Assembly: GCA_913060895.1 (NCBI GenBank)
Contig: CAJXSN010000002.1
Location: 1-64,000, forward strand
Reading direction: 5' to 3'
DNA: 64,000 nucleotides
Source: an uncultured Sphingomonadaceae bacterium
GTDB lineage: Bacteria > Pseudomonadota > Alphaproteobacteria > Sphingomonadales > Sphingomonadaceae
In this document: positions 43,499 to 53,034 of the stretch, piece after piece
How the letters are laid out: each line of letters opens with the position of its first letter
Numbering within the stretch: the first letter of the stretch is position 1
The notes under the pieces: model-generated
The model's input: the letters and a program-made list of their open reading frames with translations, nothing else
What the model was told of the DNA's origin: nothing
The model's database searches: none
Made by a program: the position numbers and the translations under genes

Positions 43499-44014
43499 AT
43501 GAAGATAGAGAAAACCTCCGCCGAGCGCCATGTGCTCGCCGTAACTGTCGATAACGAACCGGGAATTCTGGCGAAGATCACCGGTCTGTTTACCGCGCGC
43601 GGTTACAATATCGACAGTCTGACCGTGGCCGACATCTCAGAGGACCATGCAGTCAGCCGGATCACCGTTGTTACCAATGGCCCGCCTGCAGTAATCGACC
43701 AGATTCAGGCTCAGCTGGAACGGCTTGTGCCAGTCCACCGTGTGACTGATCTGACCGAAGAAGGCCCCCATGTCGAACGCGAACTTGCGTTGGTGAAAGT
43801 CGCTGGCACAGGCGACAAGCGGGTCGAGGCCTTGCGACTAGCGGATATCTTCCGCGCCCGGCCCGTGGACACTACGACTGAAAGCTTCATCTTCGAAATC
43901 ACCGGCCCGCCTGACAAGGTGGACAGCTTTATCGATCTGATGCGGGGCCTCGGCCTTGTTGAAATCGGCCGTACCGGCATCGTCGGAATGATGCGCGGCG
44001 CCGGAGAAGCCTAG
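43499..44014 (+). CDS. ilvN: Acetolactate synthase small (regulatory) subunit
   Basis: 171 residues. The ACT domain (HVLAVTVDNEPGILAKITGLFTARGYNIDSLTVA) senses valine. The C-terminal ALS_ss domain (REL-ALVKVAG, then FIFEITGPPDKVDSFIDLM) activates the catalytic subunit. The length is that of the ilvH/ilvN long form common in alphaproteobacteria. Confidence 0.95.
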   Translation: MKIEKTSAERHVLAVTVDNEPGILAKITGLFTARGYNIDSLTVADISEDHAVSRITVVTNGPPAVIDQIQAQLERLVPVHRVTDLTEEGPHVERELALVKVAGTGDKRVEALRLADIFRARPVDTTTESFIFEITGPPDKVDSFIDLMRGLGLVEIGRTGIVGMMRGAGEA

Positions 44015-44087
44015 TTAAACTCAGCTGCAATCAACAATCTCTGTTATTCACGCGCAGGCGGCAATCCAGCTAGGGACTGCTTCATAA

Positions 44088-45173
<1,086 letters not shown>

Positions 45174-45204
45174 GCCTGCAAAGCAGTCGCGGGCTGCGGA
45201 ACCC

Positions 45205-45246
45205 CTCCTGTGCCGGTGCATTGAATTAATAATCCCGGCACAGGAG
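45205..45246 (+). promoter_or_regulatory. Perfect 12-bp hairpin covering the ribosome site of the YceI gene
   Basis: CTCCTGTGCCGG (45205-45216) and CCGGCACAGGAG (45235-45246) are perfect inverted repeats with an 18-base AT-rich loop. The right arm contains the AGGAG Shine-Dalgarno, 10 bases before the ATG at 45257. No T-run follows, so it is more likely a translational control hairpin (or part terminator of ilvC) than a plain terminator. Confidence 0.6.
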
Positions 45247-45256
45247 CACCCAACCT

Positions 45257-45913
45257 ATGAAAACCTCGTTCGCAATAGTCGCCGCCCTTTCTGCCAGCGC
45301 AACCATGGCGCTTGGCGCAGCCTCAGGTATCGCGCAAGACGCACCCGAAATTCCGGGCGTCGTCGACGTGTCCCGTATTCAGGCCGGAAGCTACGCCACC
45401 GATCCTGCGCACACCGTAATCCAGTGGGAAGTGGATCACTTCGGCTTCAATCCGTATTTCGGCTTGTTCGGCGATGTTGAAGGCACAATGGCCTTCGACC
45501 CAGCCAATGTAGAAGCAACCACTCTGGATGTGACCATCCCCGTCACGTCTTTGGCCGTAGTGAGCTCTGGTCTGCGCGAGCATATGTTGCGGCCCGGCAA
45601 GGACGGAGGTTCGCCTGATTTCTTTGGCCCCACCCCTCCGGCTGCCAAATTCACAACTACCGATGTTCGGCAGATTGGTGGAACCAGTGCGGTTGCAACT
45701 GGCGATTTGACCCTGAACGGTCAGACCCGCGAAGTATCGCTGCTGGTTGAATTCACGGGAGCTGGGAAGAATCCGGTCAACGAGACTGAAACCATTGGCT
45801 TTACAGCCACTACCGATGTCGAACGTTCTGACTTCGGCATCGGCTATGCGATCCCGATGGTCTCCGATACGGTCGAGCTAACCATCACCGCTGCGTTCGA
45901 GCGACAACCATGA
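45257..45913 (+). CDS. YceI-family periplasmic protein
   Basis: 218 residues. Signal peptide of about 27 residues (cleavage near GIAQ/DAP). The YceI lipocalin-like barrel has YATDPAHTVIQWEVDHFGFNPYFG, TLDVTIPVTSL, FFGPTPPAAKFTTTDV and GDLTLNGQTREVSL. The family binds isoprenoid-type lipids in the periplasm and is often induced by acid or osmotic stress. Its ribosome site lies in a 12-bp hairpin. It overlaps the next gene by 4 bases (ATGA). Confidence 0.9.
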   Translation: MKTSFAIVAALSASATMALGAASGIAQDAPEIPGVVDVSRIQAGSYATDPAHTVIQWEVDHFGFNPYFGLFGDVEGTMAFDPANVEATTLDVTIPVTSLAVVSSGLREHMLRPGKDGGSPDFFGPTPPAAKFTTTDVRQIGGTSAVATGDLTLNGQTREVSLLVEFTGAGKNPVNETETIGFTATTDVERSDFGIGYAIPMVSDTVELTITAAFERQP

Positions 45914-46284
45914 AATTTCGGGGCTTCATGATTCCTGCACTGGTTGGTGCGCTTGCTGCTTGTGGAAGCAGCAGCGATGTCGATGAAACGGGGGCTACAG
46001 GACGCGCCGAGCCAGTGCCAGTCACCGACTTTTCTCGGGTTACTCCCTCGGCCCGAGATGAAGACGATGGTGATGCAGACGAGTGTAGATCCGCGCTTGC
46101 CGAGCCGTATATTGGGCAGGATGCCGGAGCACAAACTCGGGGACAATTGCTGTCTGCCGTTGTGCCGGTAACTGATGTCCGGTGGATCGGCCCTGATGAT
46201 ATCGTGACAGAAGACAATGTTGCCGATCGTCTGAACATCACCCTAGACGAAGATGACGTTATCATCGCTGCGACATGTGGTTGA
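45910..46284 (+). CDS. I78-family peptidase inhibitor lipoprotein
   Basis: 124 residues. Signal peptide with lipobox GALAAC, a variable acidic linker, then the I78 core: CRSALAEPYIGQDAGAQT, VRWIGPDDIVTEDNVADRLNITLDEDDVIIAATCG, with the two Cys that form the family disulfide. It inhibits serine proteases in characterised members. Coupled to the YceI gene, so both are probably envelope-protection proteins made together. Confidence 0.85.
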   Translation: MKFRGFMIPALVGALAACGSSSDVDETGATGRAEPVPVTDFSRVTPSARDEDDGDADECRSALAEPYIGQDAGAQTRGQLLSAVVPVTDVRWIGPDDIVTEDNVADRLNITLDEDDVIIAATCG

Positions 46285-46341
46285 CCAAATATTTGCCATA
46301 GCAGGGTTGCGTCCGGCGACATTTATGGCAAGTGTGTTTGC

Positions 46342-46392
46342 ATGACACGCAACGCATCGCTTCTACTACGACTTACTCGCCCTTGGGCGTGA
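46342..46392 (+). CDS. leuL: Leucine-rich leader peptide before leuA
   Basis: Sixteen-codon frame MTRNASLLLRLTRPWA with four Leu codons in five-codon span (CTT CTA CTA CGA CTT). Two are CTA, a rare codon in this GC-rich DNA. It ends 86 bases before the leuA ATG. Downstream, CCCTTG (in the last codons) can pair with CAAGGG near 46430, and several GC stems overlap. This is the layout of leader-peptide attenuation of leuA known in proteobacteria. No clear U-run terminator is seen and the ribosome site is weak. Confidence 0.6.
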   Translation: MTRNASLLLRLTRPWA

Positions 46393-46478
46393 CCTGACGC
46401 GTGGCCTATGGGCGCGCGACAAGCGCTCAAGGGAAATCTCGACCAGTTTTATCAGAGATGCCAAGAGTGCGAACCGTC

Positions 46479-48167
46479 ATGACAATGCTCAGTAATCCGT
46501 CTGAAAAGTACAGCGCCTTCCCGCAAGTTCCGTTAGTCGATCGGCAATGGCCATCGCGCACCATCACTACTCCGCCCCGCTGGCTCAGCACCGACCTTCG
46601 AGACGGAAACCAGTCGATCATCGACCCGATGGACAGTGTTAAGAAGAACCGTTTCTTCGACCTGCTTGTTGAAATCGGCATTAAAGAAATCGAAGTCGGC
46701 TTCCCCAGTGCAGGAGCGACAGAGTTCAATTTCATCTCAGGATTGATCCACTCGGGCCGCGTACCTGACGATGTGCTGGTACAGGTTTTGACACAAAGCC
46801 GTGAGGAACTGATCCGCACGAGCTTCGAGAGTCTGGCGGGTGCCAAAAAGGCTATTGTACATCTGTATAATGCAGTGAGCCCGGCATGGCGCGACATTGT
46901 CTTCAACATGAGCCGCGACCAGGTGCGCGATATTGCTATCGCTGGTGCAAAAGTCATGCGCGATGAGGCAGCCAAACGTCCCGATACCGATTGGCATTTC
47001 CAGTACAGTCCCGAAACGTTTTCTACTGCCGAAATCGATTTTAGTCTCGAGGTTTGCTCCTCCGTTATGGATGTTCTGGCACCTACACCGGAGCATCCGA
47101 TTATTTTCAATCTGCCTGCTACAGTTGAGGCGGCGACGCCCAATATCTACGCGGACCAGATCGAGTACTTCGCCCGCAACATTCCCCATCGTGAGAGCGT
47201 AGTGATCTCGCTCCACACGCATAATGACCGCGGCACCGGAGTTGCAGCGGCAGAGCTGGGAATGATGGCCGGTGCCGACCGTGTGGAAGGCTGCCTGTTC
47301 GGTAATGGCGAGCGTACGGGTAATTGTTGCCTCGTGACCATGGCGCTCAATATGTATACTCAGGGCGTCGATCCGGGCCTCGACTTTTCTGACATCGACC
47401 GGGTTATTGAGACGGTGGAATACTGCAACCAGCTGCCCGTGCACGAGCGGCACCCTTATGGCGGGGAACTTGTCTATACAGCATTTTCAGGCAGCCATCA
47501 GGACGCGATCAAAAAAGGTTTTGATGCACATACTCGCCAGAATGACGAGCGGTGGCGCGTCCCCTACCTGCCGATCGACCCTGCCGATTTGGGCCGCAAC
47601 TATGAGGCAGTCATCCGGGTCAATTCACAATCCGGCAAGGGCGGTTTCGCTTGGGTGCTTGAGCAGGATCAGGGCCTTAAACTGCCCAAAAAAATGCAGG
47701 CTGATTTCTCCAGTCACGTCCAGCAAATGGCCGACCGGTTAGGACGCGAACTGAATGCGGCGGATATTTGGCAGACCTTCCGCAGCGCCTATCATGTACA
47801 GACCACAGACAAACATTTTCAACTGGTCGATTATGAAGAAAATCGTGCTGCCGACGGAACGCGCCTGTTCGCCGGAACGATTGCGGTGGCGGGCAGGGAA
47901 AAAAGTGTCAGCGGGCGCGGTAATGGGCTGATTTCCTCCGTTGTAACAACGATCGAGAAAGCGTTCGGTTTGCGCCTGGAAGTGCAGGATTATACTGAAC
48001 ACGCGCTTGGCACAGGCACGGATGCTCGTGCCGCCGCTTATCTCCAATGCCAGGATGAGCATGGTAGCACGATCTGGGGATGCGGGATTGACGAAGATAT
48101 CGCTACAGCATCAGTTCGCGCAGTGCTGAGCGCAGCCAATGTGGCGATAGGACAGCGCAACGACTAA
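46479..48167 (+). CDS. leuA: 2-isopropylmalate synthase (type 2, long form)
   Basis: First committed step of leucine synthesis. 562 residues. The TIM barrel starts STDLRDGNQSIIDPM (metal/catalytic), has HLYNAVSP and SLHTHNDRGTG (metal His pair), and GNGERTGNCCLVTMALNMYTQGV. The C-terminal allosteric domain has GRGNGLISSVVTTIEKAFG. The length and WPSRTITTPPRWLSTDLRDGNQ lead belong to the LeuA type 2 group (actinobacterial/fungal-like). ATG 46479 gives the MTML start seen in that group; ATGs at 46458 and 46485 are alternatives. Confidence 0.94.
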   Translation: MTMLSNPSEKYSAFPQVPLVDRQWPSRTITTPPRWLSTDLRDGNQSIIDPMDSVKKNRFFDLLVEIGIKEIEVGFPSAGATEFNFISGLIHSGRVPDDVLVQVLTQSREELIRTSFESLAGAKKAIVHLYNAVSPAWRDIVFNMSRDQVRDIAIAGAKVMRDEAAKRPDTDWHFQYSPETFSTAEIDFSLEVCSSVMDVLAPTPEHPIIFNLPATVEAATPNIYADQIEYFARNIPHRESVVISLHTHNDRGTGVAAAELGMMAGADRVEGCLFGNGERTGNCCLVTMALNMYTQGVDPGLDFSDIDRVIETVEYCNQLPVHERHPYGGELVYTAFSGSHQDAIKKGFDAHTRQNDERWRVPYLPIDPADLGRNYEAVIRVNSQSGKGGFAWVLEQDQGLKLPKKMQADFSSHVQQMADRLGRELNAADIWQTFRSAYHVQTTDKHFQLVDYEENRAADGTRLFAGTIAVAGREKSVSGRGNGLISSVVTTIEKAFGLRLEVQDYTEHALGTGTDARAAAYLQCQDEHGSTIWGCGIDEDIATASVRAVLSAANVAIGQRND

Positions 48168-48187
48168 CCGACAGGCGGAGAAATGAA

Positions 48188-49237
48188 ATGACTGAAGCCA
48201 TTCTCGAACCCGATCTCCCGATTGTCGATCCACATCACCACCTTTGGGATTTGCGCCCGATGGTCCCGATGTTCCCAGAACCGCATCATGCTTTCATCGC
48301 TGCGATTGCACAGAAATCCTATTACGGGTTCGATGCGCTGCGTGAAGATACAGCCACTGGCCACAACATCGTTGCCACCATATTCATGGAATGCGGTGCA
48401 TTTTATGATGCCGACAGGACTGAAGATTTCAAATCCGTGGGCGAGGTTGAATTCGTAAACGGTGTGGCTGCGCAATCAGCCAGCGGCCTTTATGGCAATT
48501 ACCGCGCCTGTGCGGGCATTATCGGCCATGCCAACATGATGCTGGGCGATAGGGCGGCGCCTGTCCTGGAAGCTCTGGTTGCTGCGGGCAATGGCCGGTT
48601 CCGGGGCATTCGCCATCAGGGTGCATGGGATGCAGATCCAGATGTTCTTGGCCCACCCTTCCATGCGCCCGAAGGCCTGTATAACAGCGCATCGTTCCGC
48701 GAAGGTTTTGCGCATCTGGGTACAATGGGTCTGACCTTCGATGCTTGGGTGCTGGAACCTCAACTCGGAGATGTTATTGATCTGGCCAAGGCGTTTCCCG
48801 ACCAGCCCATCTGCCTCGACCATTGCGGCACACCGCTAAATATTGCGGGATATAAAGGCACTCTGGAAGGAAATTTCGAACGTTGGGAAGCCTCCATCCG
48901 GGAGCTTGGAAAACTTCAGAATGTCAGTGTGAAACTCGGCGGACTGGCTATGGCGTTTTGCGGAATGCCCGAAACTGGCCCTGCCAGTGGCAAAGGCTCG
49001 GAAGAACTGGCCGCGCTATGGCGCCCTTATATCGAAACCTGCATCGACACTTTCGGCCCCGAACGCGCCATGTTTGAAAGCAACTACCCAGTCGATCATT
49101 GGGGTGCGAGCTACCCTGTTCTCTGGAATGCATTCAAGCGCATCACATCGGGCGCCAGTACAGACGAGAAAACTGCGCTTTATAGTCGCACAGCAACACA
49201 ATTTTATGGGCTTGAAAATGTGCTGGCACATCAGTGA
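48188..49237 (+). CDS. Amidohydrolase-family metal-dependent hydrolase
   Basis: 349 residues. The metal motif is IVDPHHHLWD near residue 13-20. Further conserved residues are GIRHQGAWD, CLDHCGTPLNIAGY and ESNYPVDHWGASYPVLWNAFKRI. It belongs to the amidohydrolase 2 group that includes 2-pyrone-4,6-dicarboxylate lactonase and fuconolactonase; the substrate is probably a lactone or aromatic-derived acid. It follows leuA by 20 bases with a GGAGAAA site. Confidence 0.85.
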   Translation: MTEAILEPDLPIVDPHHHLWDLRPMVPMFPEPHHAFIAAIAQKSYYGFDALREDTATGHNIVATIFMECGAFYDADRTEDFKSVGEVEFVNGVAAQSASGLYGNYRACAGIIGHANMMLGDRAAPVLEALVAAGNGRFRGIRHQGAWDADPDVLGPPFHAPEGLYNSASFREGFAHLGTMGLTFDAWVLEPQLGDVIDLAKAFPDQPICLDHCGTPLNIAGYKGTLEGNFERWEASIRELGKLQNVSVKLGGLAMAFCGMPETGPASGKGSEELAALWRPYIETCIDTFGPERAMFESNYPVDHWGASYPVLWNAFKRITSGASTDEKTALYSRTATQFYGLENVLAHQ

Positions 49238-49356
49238 CGTTACGGCATCGCAATAATGTTCGCACCCTCTCCGAAACCTCATAAAACGCCCCTCTCGACT
49301 TGCAGGCACCCGCGCCATAAGCGGGGTGTGAATACAATATACCGGAGAGCAACACG

Positions 49357-50325
49357 ATGAGCCTGCCAGCACCGTTCGACCGTATGCGTTTGCCCGTAAT
49401 TGGGTCGCCGCTTTTCATCGTATCCGGTCCAGAACTGGTGATTGCGCAGTGCAAGGCCGGTATTGTCGGCTCGTTCCCTTCGCTCAACGCGCGCCCCCAA
49501 TCGCTACTGGATGAATGGCTGCATCAGATTACCGAAGAGCTTGCCAAACATAACCGCGACAACCCCGATCGGCCCGCCGCACCTTTCGCAGTGAACCAGA
49601 TTGTCCATAAATCGAACGACCGTGTCGAAGCAGATATGAAAACCTGCGAAAAATGGCAGGTTCCCATGGTAATTACCTCGCTTGGCGCGCGGGAAGAAAT
49701 CTTTCAGGCTGTGAAAAACTGGGGCGGCATCACAATGCACGATGTCATCAACAACAGGTTTGCGCACAAGGCGATCGAGAAGGGGGCGACCGGCCTGATC
49801 CCCGTCGCCGCCGGTGCAGGCGGCCATGCCGGCGCGCTGTCACCCTTCGCGCTGATGCAGGAAATCCGCGAATGGTTCGATGGACTGATCGCCCTCTCCG
49901 GCTCCATCGCGCATGGTCGATCCATATTGGCCGCTCGGGCGCTGTCTGCCGATTTCGCCTATATCGGCAGCGCGTTTATCGCCACGGAAGAAGCCAATGC
50001 CGATCAGGGTTACAAGCAAGGAATTGTCGACGGGAATATGGACGGTATTGTCTACACCAACCTGTTTACCGGCGTTCATGGAAATTACCTGCGCAGCTCG
50101 ATCGAAAAAGCCGGTCTCGACCCGGACAATCTGCCGACCAGCGACCCAAGTAAGATGAACTTCGGTAGTGGCGGCAACACCAAAGCAAAGGCCTGGAAAG
50201 ATATCTGGGGCTCGGGTCAGGGGGTCGGCGCAGTGAAAAACGTGGGTACCGTTGCCGATATCGTTGACCGGCTGGAGAGCGAATATACCGAAGCGAGGGC
50301 TGCTTTGGCGAAAGCGACCGGCTGA
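49357..50325 (+). CDS. Nitronate monooxygenase (NMO/2-nitropropane dioxygenase family)
   Basis: 322 residues. FMN-dependent TIM barrel with RMRLPVIGSPLFIVSGPELVIAQCKAGIVGSFPSLNAR, TGLIPVAAGAGGHAG (FMN phosphate and catalytic His) and GRSILAARALSADFAYIGSAFIATEE. It oxidises alkyl nitronates to carbonyl compounds and nitrite. The 119 bases before it hold no other gene. Confidence 0.9.
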   Translation: MSLPAPFDRMRLPVIGSPLFIVSGPELVIAQCKAGIVGSFPSLNARPQSLLDEWLHQITEELAKHNRDNPDRPAAPFAVNQIVHKSNDRVEADMKTCEKWQVPMVITSLGAREEIFQAVKNWGGITMHDVINNRFAHKAIEKGATGLIPVAAGAGGHAGALSPFALMQEIREWFDGLIALSGSIAHGRSILAARALSADFAYIGSAFIATEEANADQGYKQGIVDGNMDGIVYTNLFTGVHGNYLRSSIEKAGLDPDNLPTSDPSKMNFGSGGNTKAKAWKDIWGSGQGVGAVKNVGTVADIVDRLESEYTEARAALAKATG

Positions 50326-50338
50326 TGATCGCTAAGGG

Positions 50339-50827
50339 TTAAAAAACGCCCTGCCGCAATCCCTCTGCTAATGCGGCGCCCAAATCACGGCATGCGGTCA
50401 GTTCTTCGTTGCAGACAGTTTTCTCGGCGAGAATCTCTTTCGGTGTTTGCGCGTCGGTGTTCACGATCAGTGGCTCTGCCACGCGTTTCAACCGCCAGCC
50501 TTTTGCAATCCGGTCCATCTGACGCTGGGCCCCCTCCCCGTCAGAACCCGCGGCAATAGCAGTCGCAAAGGGTCGGCCTTCCAGTCGTCCGAGGACTGGA
50601 TAATAGCATCGGTCGAACATTTCCTTCATCATGCCGGTCATGCTGGCGAGGTTTTCCGGGCAAATAAACAGATAGCCGCCCGCGTCCAGAAGATCGCCGG
50701 GCTGCGTTTCTTCAGCCCGCAGCAGGCGCGCAGTGGTGCCTGCTTCCTCCATCGCCGCATCGGCCATAGCGCGCGCGGTTCCGGTGCGGCTGTGCCAAAC
50801 AATCAGTAAAGTATCGCTGTTTTCCAT
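50339..50827 (-). CDS. Flavodoxin-like NAD(P)H-dependent reductase
   Basis: 162 residues. An FMN phosphate loop HSRTGTARAMADAA lies near residues 12-25, GGYLFICPENLASMTGMMKEMFDRCYYP is the second FMN loop, and GSDGEGAQRQMDRIAKGWRL follows. It is close to the flavodoxin/NADPH-dependent FMN reductase superfamily. The frame is open to 51070, inside recJ. ATG 50827 gives the expected start, 85 bases from the divergent recJ ATG. Confidence 0.75.
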   Translation of the reverse strand: MENSDTLLIVWHSRTGTARAMADAAMEEAGTTARLLRAEETQPGDLLDAGGYLFICPENLASMTGMMKEMFDRCYYPVLGRLEGRPFATAIAAGSDGEGAQRQMDRIAKGWRLKRVAEPLIVNTDAQTPKEILAEKTVCNEELTACRDLGAALAEGLRQGVF

Positions 50828-50912
50828 TTCAGCGAGCAGGAAACCGCCTAGCCTGTCTAAAGTCAATCCGCTGCGCGTTTCCCTCGAGGCTGCAATACGG
50901 TAGATTGTTCCA

Positions 50913-52724
50913 ATGGCTTCCAATGCAATCTCTGCCGTCTGCGGCGTAGAAAAATCGCTCAGCGGGAAACGCTGGCGTTGGCGCGGTGGCAATATGGCGA
51001 TGCCGAATATGGGGGGCGATGATGGCGGGGTAGGTTCAGGCGTCGCCGGGCTGGAGGATGACATCATCACTCAGCTGCTGCTGGCACGCGGCGTTGAACG
51101 CGCCGATCTGGAGCGACACCGCAAACCCAGCTTACGCGGATTCCTGCCTGACCCGTCCGAGTTTCGCGATATGGACACAGCGGCAGAGCGCGTCGCGCAG
51201 GCGATTATCGCAGGCGAGACGGTGACGGTATACGGTGATTACGATGTAGACGGCGCGACCAGCGCAGCCCTGTTGATCCGCCTGATGCGGATGCTGGATG
51301 CGGATGCGCAATACTACATACCCGACCGCTTGTTAGAGGGATACGGCCCAAGCGGCGAAGCTCTGGTCAAGCTGGGCACTGGTGGATCGACTCTGATTGT
51401 CACAGTCGACTGCGGTGCGATGGCTTACGATGCGCTGGCACAGGCGCGCGAGGCGGGAATCGACGTAATCGTCGTGGACCATCATAAATGCGGTGTGGAA
51501 CTCCCGCAGGCAGTCGCTCTGGTCAATCCGAACCGACTTGATGAGAATGATCTGGCTGCCTCCCACGGGCATCTGGCTGCGGTGGGCGTGGCCTTCCTGC
51601 TGGCCATCGCAATTGTCCGCACATTGAGGCAACAGGGCTACTTTGCAGATCGCAAGGAGCCCGATATTCGCGCTCTACTCGATCTGGTGGCGCTGGGCAC
51701 TGTGGCCGATGTAGCGGCGCTGCATGGCCTTAACCGGGCGTTCGTGTCTCAAGGGCTGAAAGTTATGGCCAAGAGAGACAATACAGGAATGTCAGCCTTG
51801 ATCGACGCAAGCCGCCTGAAACGCGCGCCGCAGTGCAGCGATCTTGGCTTTGCACTGGGTCCGCGCATCAATGCAGGCGGGCGTGTCGGCGAATCGACTT
51901 TGGGTGTGCGCCTGCTGACCACGCAGGATCCAGAGGAAGCGCGCGCCATTGCCGAACAGCTTTCCGCTCTCAACGAAGACCGCCGCCAAATCGAGGCCGA
52001 AGTTCAATCTGCGGCAGAGGAACAGATTGCCGCACAGCACAACCGCGCAGTGCAAATCGTATCCGGCAATGGCTGGCATCCCGGCGTTATCGGCATCGTG
52101 GCGGGACGGATCAAGGAAAAGACTGGCAAACCTGCTCTCGTTATCGCGCTGGACGGCGATACAGGCAAAGGATCGGGACGGTCCATCAGCGGGGTCGATC
52201 TGGGTGCAGCAATCATTGCAGCGCGCGAGGAAGGCCTGCTGATGGCAGGAGGAGGCCATGCGATGGCGGCAGGCCTGACAATTGCGGCGGACAAGTTGGA
52301 GGCTTTCTCCGAATGGATCGATGCGCGATTGGAGCAAGCCGTCGCGCGCGCTGACGAAGGGCGCGAAATGGTGCTGGACCTGTCGCTGTCAGCGCGCGGG
52401 CTGACGCCCGACCTGGTCGACACGCTGGACGGTGCTGGCCCGTATGGGGTCGGTTGGCCTGGCCCTCGCGTGGCAGTGGGGCCAGTGCATATTATCAAAG
52501 CAGACATTGTCGGTGCGGATCATCTGCGGCTGATTGCCGGTGGCCCCGACGGTGGATCGTTGAAGGCTATCGCTTTTCGCGCGGCGGAAACCGATTGGGG
52601 GCAGGCACTGCTACACGGGGCCAAAGGACGGCGACTATGGCTGGCAGGTCGTGCAAAAATCGACGATTGGGGCCCCACACCGCGCGCAGAACTGCATTTG
52701 GAGGATGCTGCGTGGGCTGATTAG
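50913..52724 (+). CDS. recJ: Single-stranded-DNA exonuclease RecJ
   Basis: 5'-3' ssDNA exonuclease of RecF recombination and mismatch repair. 603 residues. The DHH core has DYDVDG at 109-114, the DHH triad at 189-191, then VALGTVADVAAL and GPRINAGGRVGE. The DHHA1 domain has GWHPGVIGIVAGRI and GGHAMAAGLTI (GGHxxAAG), and an OB-fold lies at the C-terminus. The N-terminus GVEKSLSGKRWRWR supports the start at 50913. Confidence 0.95.
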   Translation: MASNAISAVCGVEKSLSGKRWRWRGGNMAMPNMGGDDGGVGSGVAGLEDDIITQLLLARGVERADLERHRKPSLRGFLPDPSEFRDMDTAAERVAQAIIAGETVTVYGDYDVDGATSAALLIRLMRMLDADAQYYIPDRLLEGYGPSGEALVKLGTGGSTLIVTVDCGAMAYDALAQAREAGIDVIVVDHHKCGVELPQAVALVNPNRLDENDLAASHGHLAAVGVAFLLAIAIVRTLRQQGYFADRKEPDIRALLDLVALGTVADVAALHGLNRAFVSQGLKVMAKRDNTGMSALIDASRLKRAPQCSDLGFALGPRINAGGRVGESTLGVRLLTTQDPEEARAIAEQLSALNEDRRQIEAEVQSAAEEQIAAQHNRAVQIVSGNGWHPGVIGIVAGRIKEKTGKPALVIALDGDTGKGSGRSISGVDLGAAIIAAREEGLLMAGGGHAMAAGLTIAADKLEAFSEWIDARLEQAVARADEGREMVLDLSLSARGLTPDLVDTLDGAGPYGVGWPGPRVAVGPVHIIKADIVGADHLRLIAGGPDGGSLKAIAFRAAETDWGQALLHGAKGRRLWLAGRAKIDDWGPTPRAELHLEDAAWAD

Positions 52725-52769
52725 CGAGCGATTGTGGGAAGTTTCGCCGCATTTCCGTGCGGAACGGGG

Positions 52770-52798
52770 TTGACCGCATCACACCCCCTCCCTAAATG
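52770..52798 (+). promoter_or_regulatory. Promoter of tRNA-Glu
   Basis: TTGACC (52770-52775), 17-base spacer, TAAATG (52793-52798), about 30 bases before the mature tRNA 5' end. Confidence 0.6.
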
Positions 52799-52829
52799 CG
52801 CGGCTCGCCTCCGGGACTGGTCCCGAGAT

Positions 52830-52904
52830 GGCCCCTTCGTCTAGCGGTTAGGACGCGGCCCTTTCACGGCTGAAACACGGGTTCGATTCCCGTAGGGGTC
52901 ACCA
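52830..52904 (+). tRNA. tRNA-Glu (TTC anticodon)
   Basis: 75-nt cloverleaf with encoded CCA. Acceptor arms GGCCCCT (52830-52836) and AGGGGTC (52894-52900). D-arm TCGTCTAGCGGTTAGGA, anticodon loop CTTTCAC with anticodon TTC, and T-arm CGGGTTCGATTCCCG. Every arm pairs well. Confidence 0.95.
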
Positions 52905-53034
52905 TCCGGAGGCGCATTTCTCTCTTCCCTCCGATGGCTGCTGTTGCTGCGTCTGCGGACGCGGCGCAGCATAATTTCGCGAAATTGCTCTCTATGGCTG
53001 GCGGCAATCGTGCTGCGCGGCTAATGCGGCTGTC

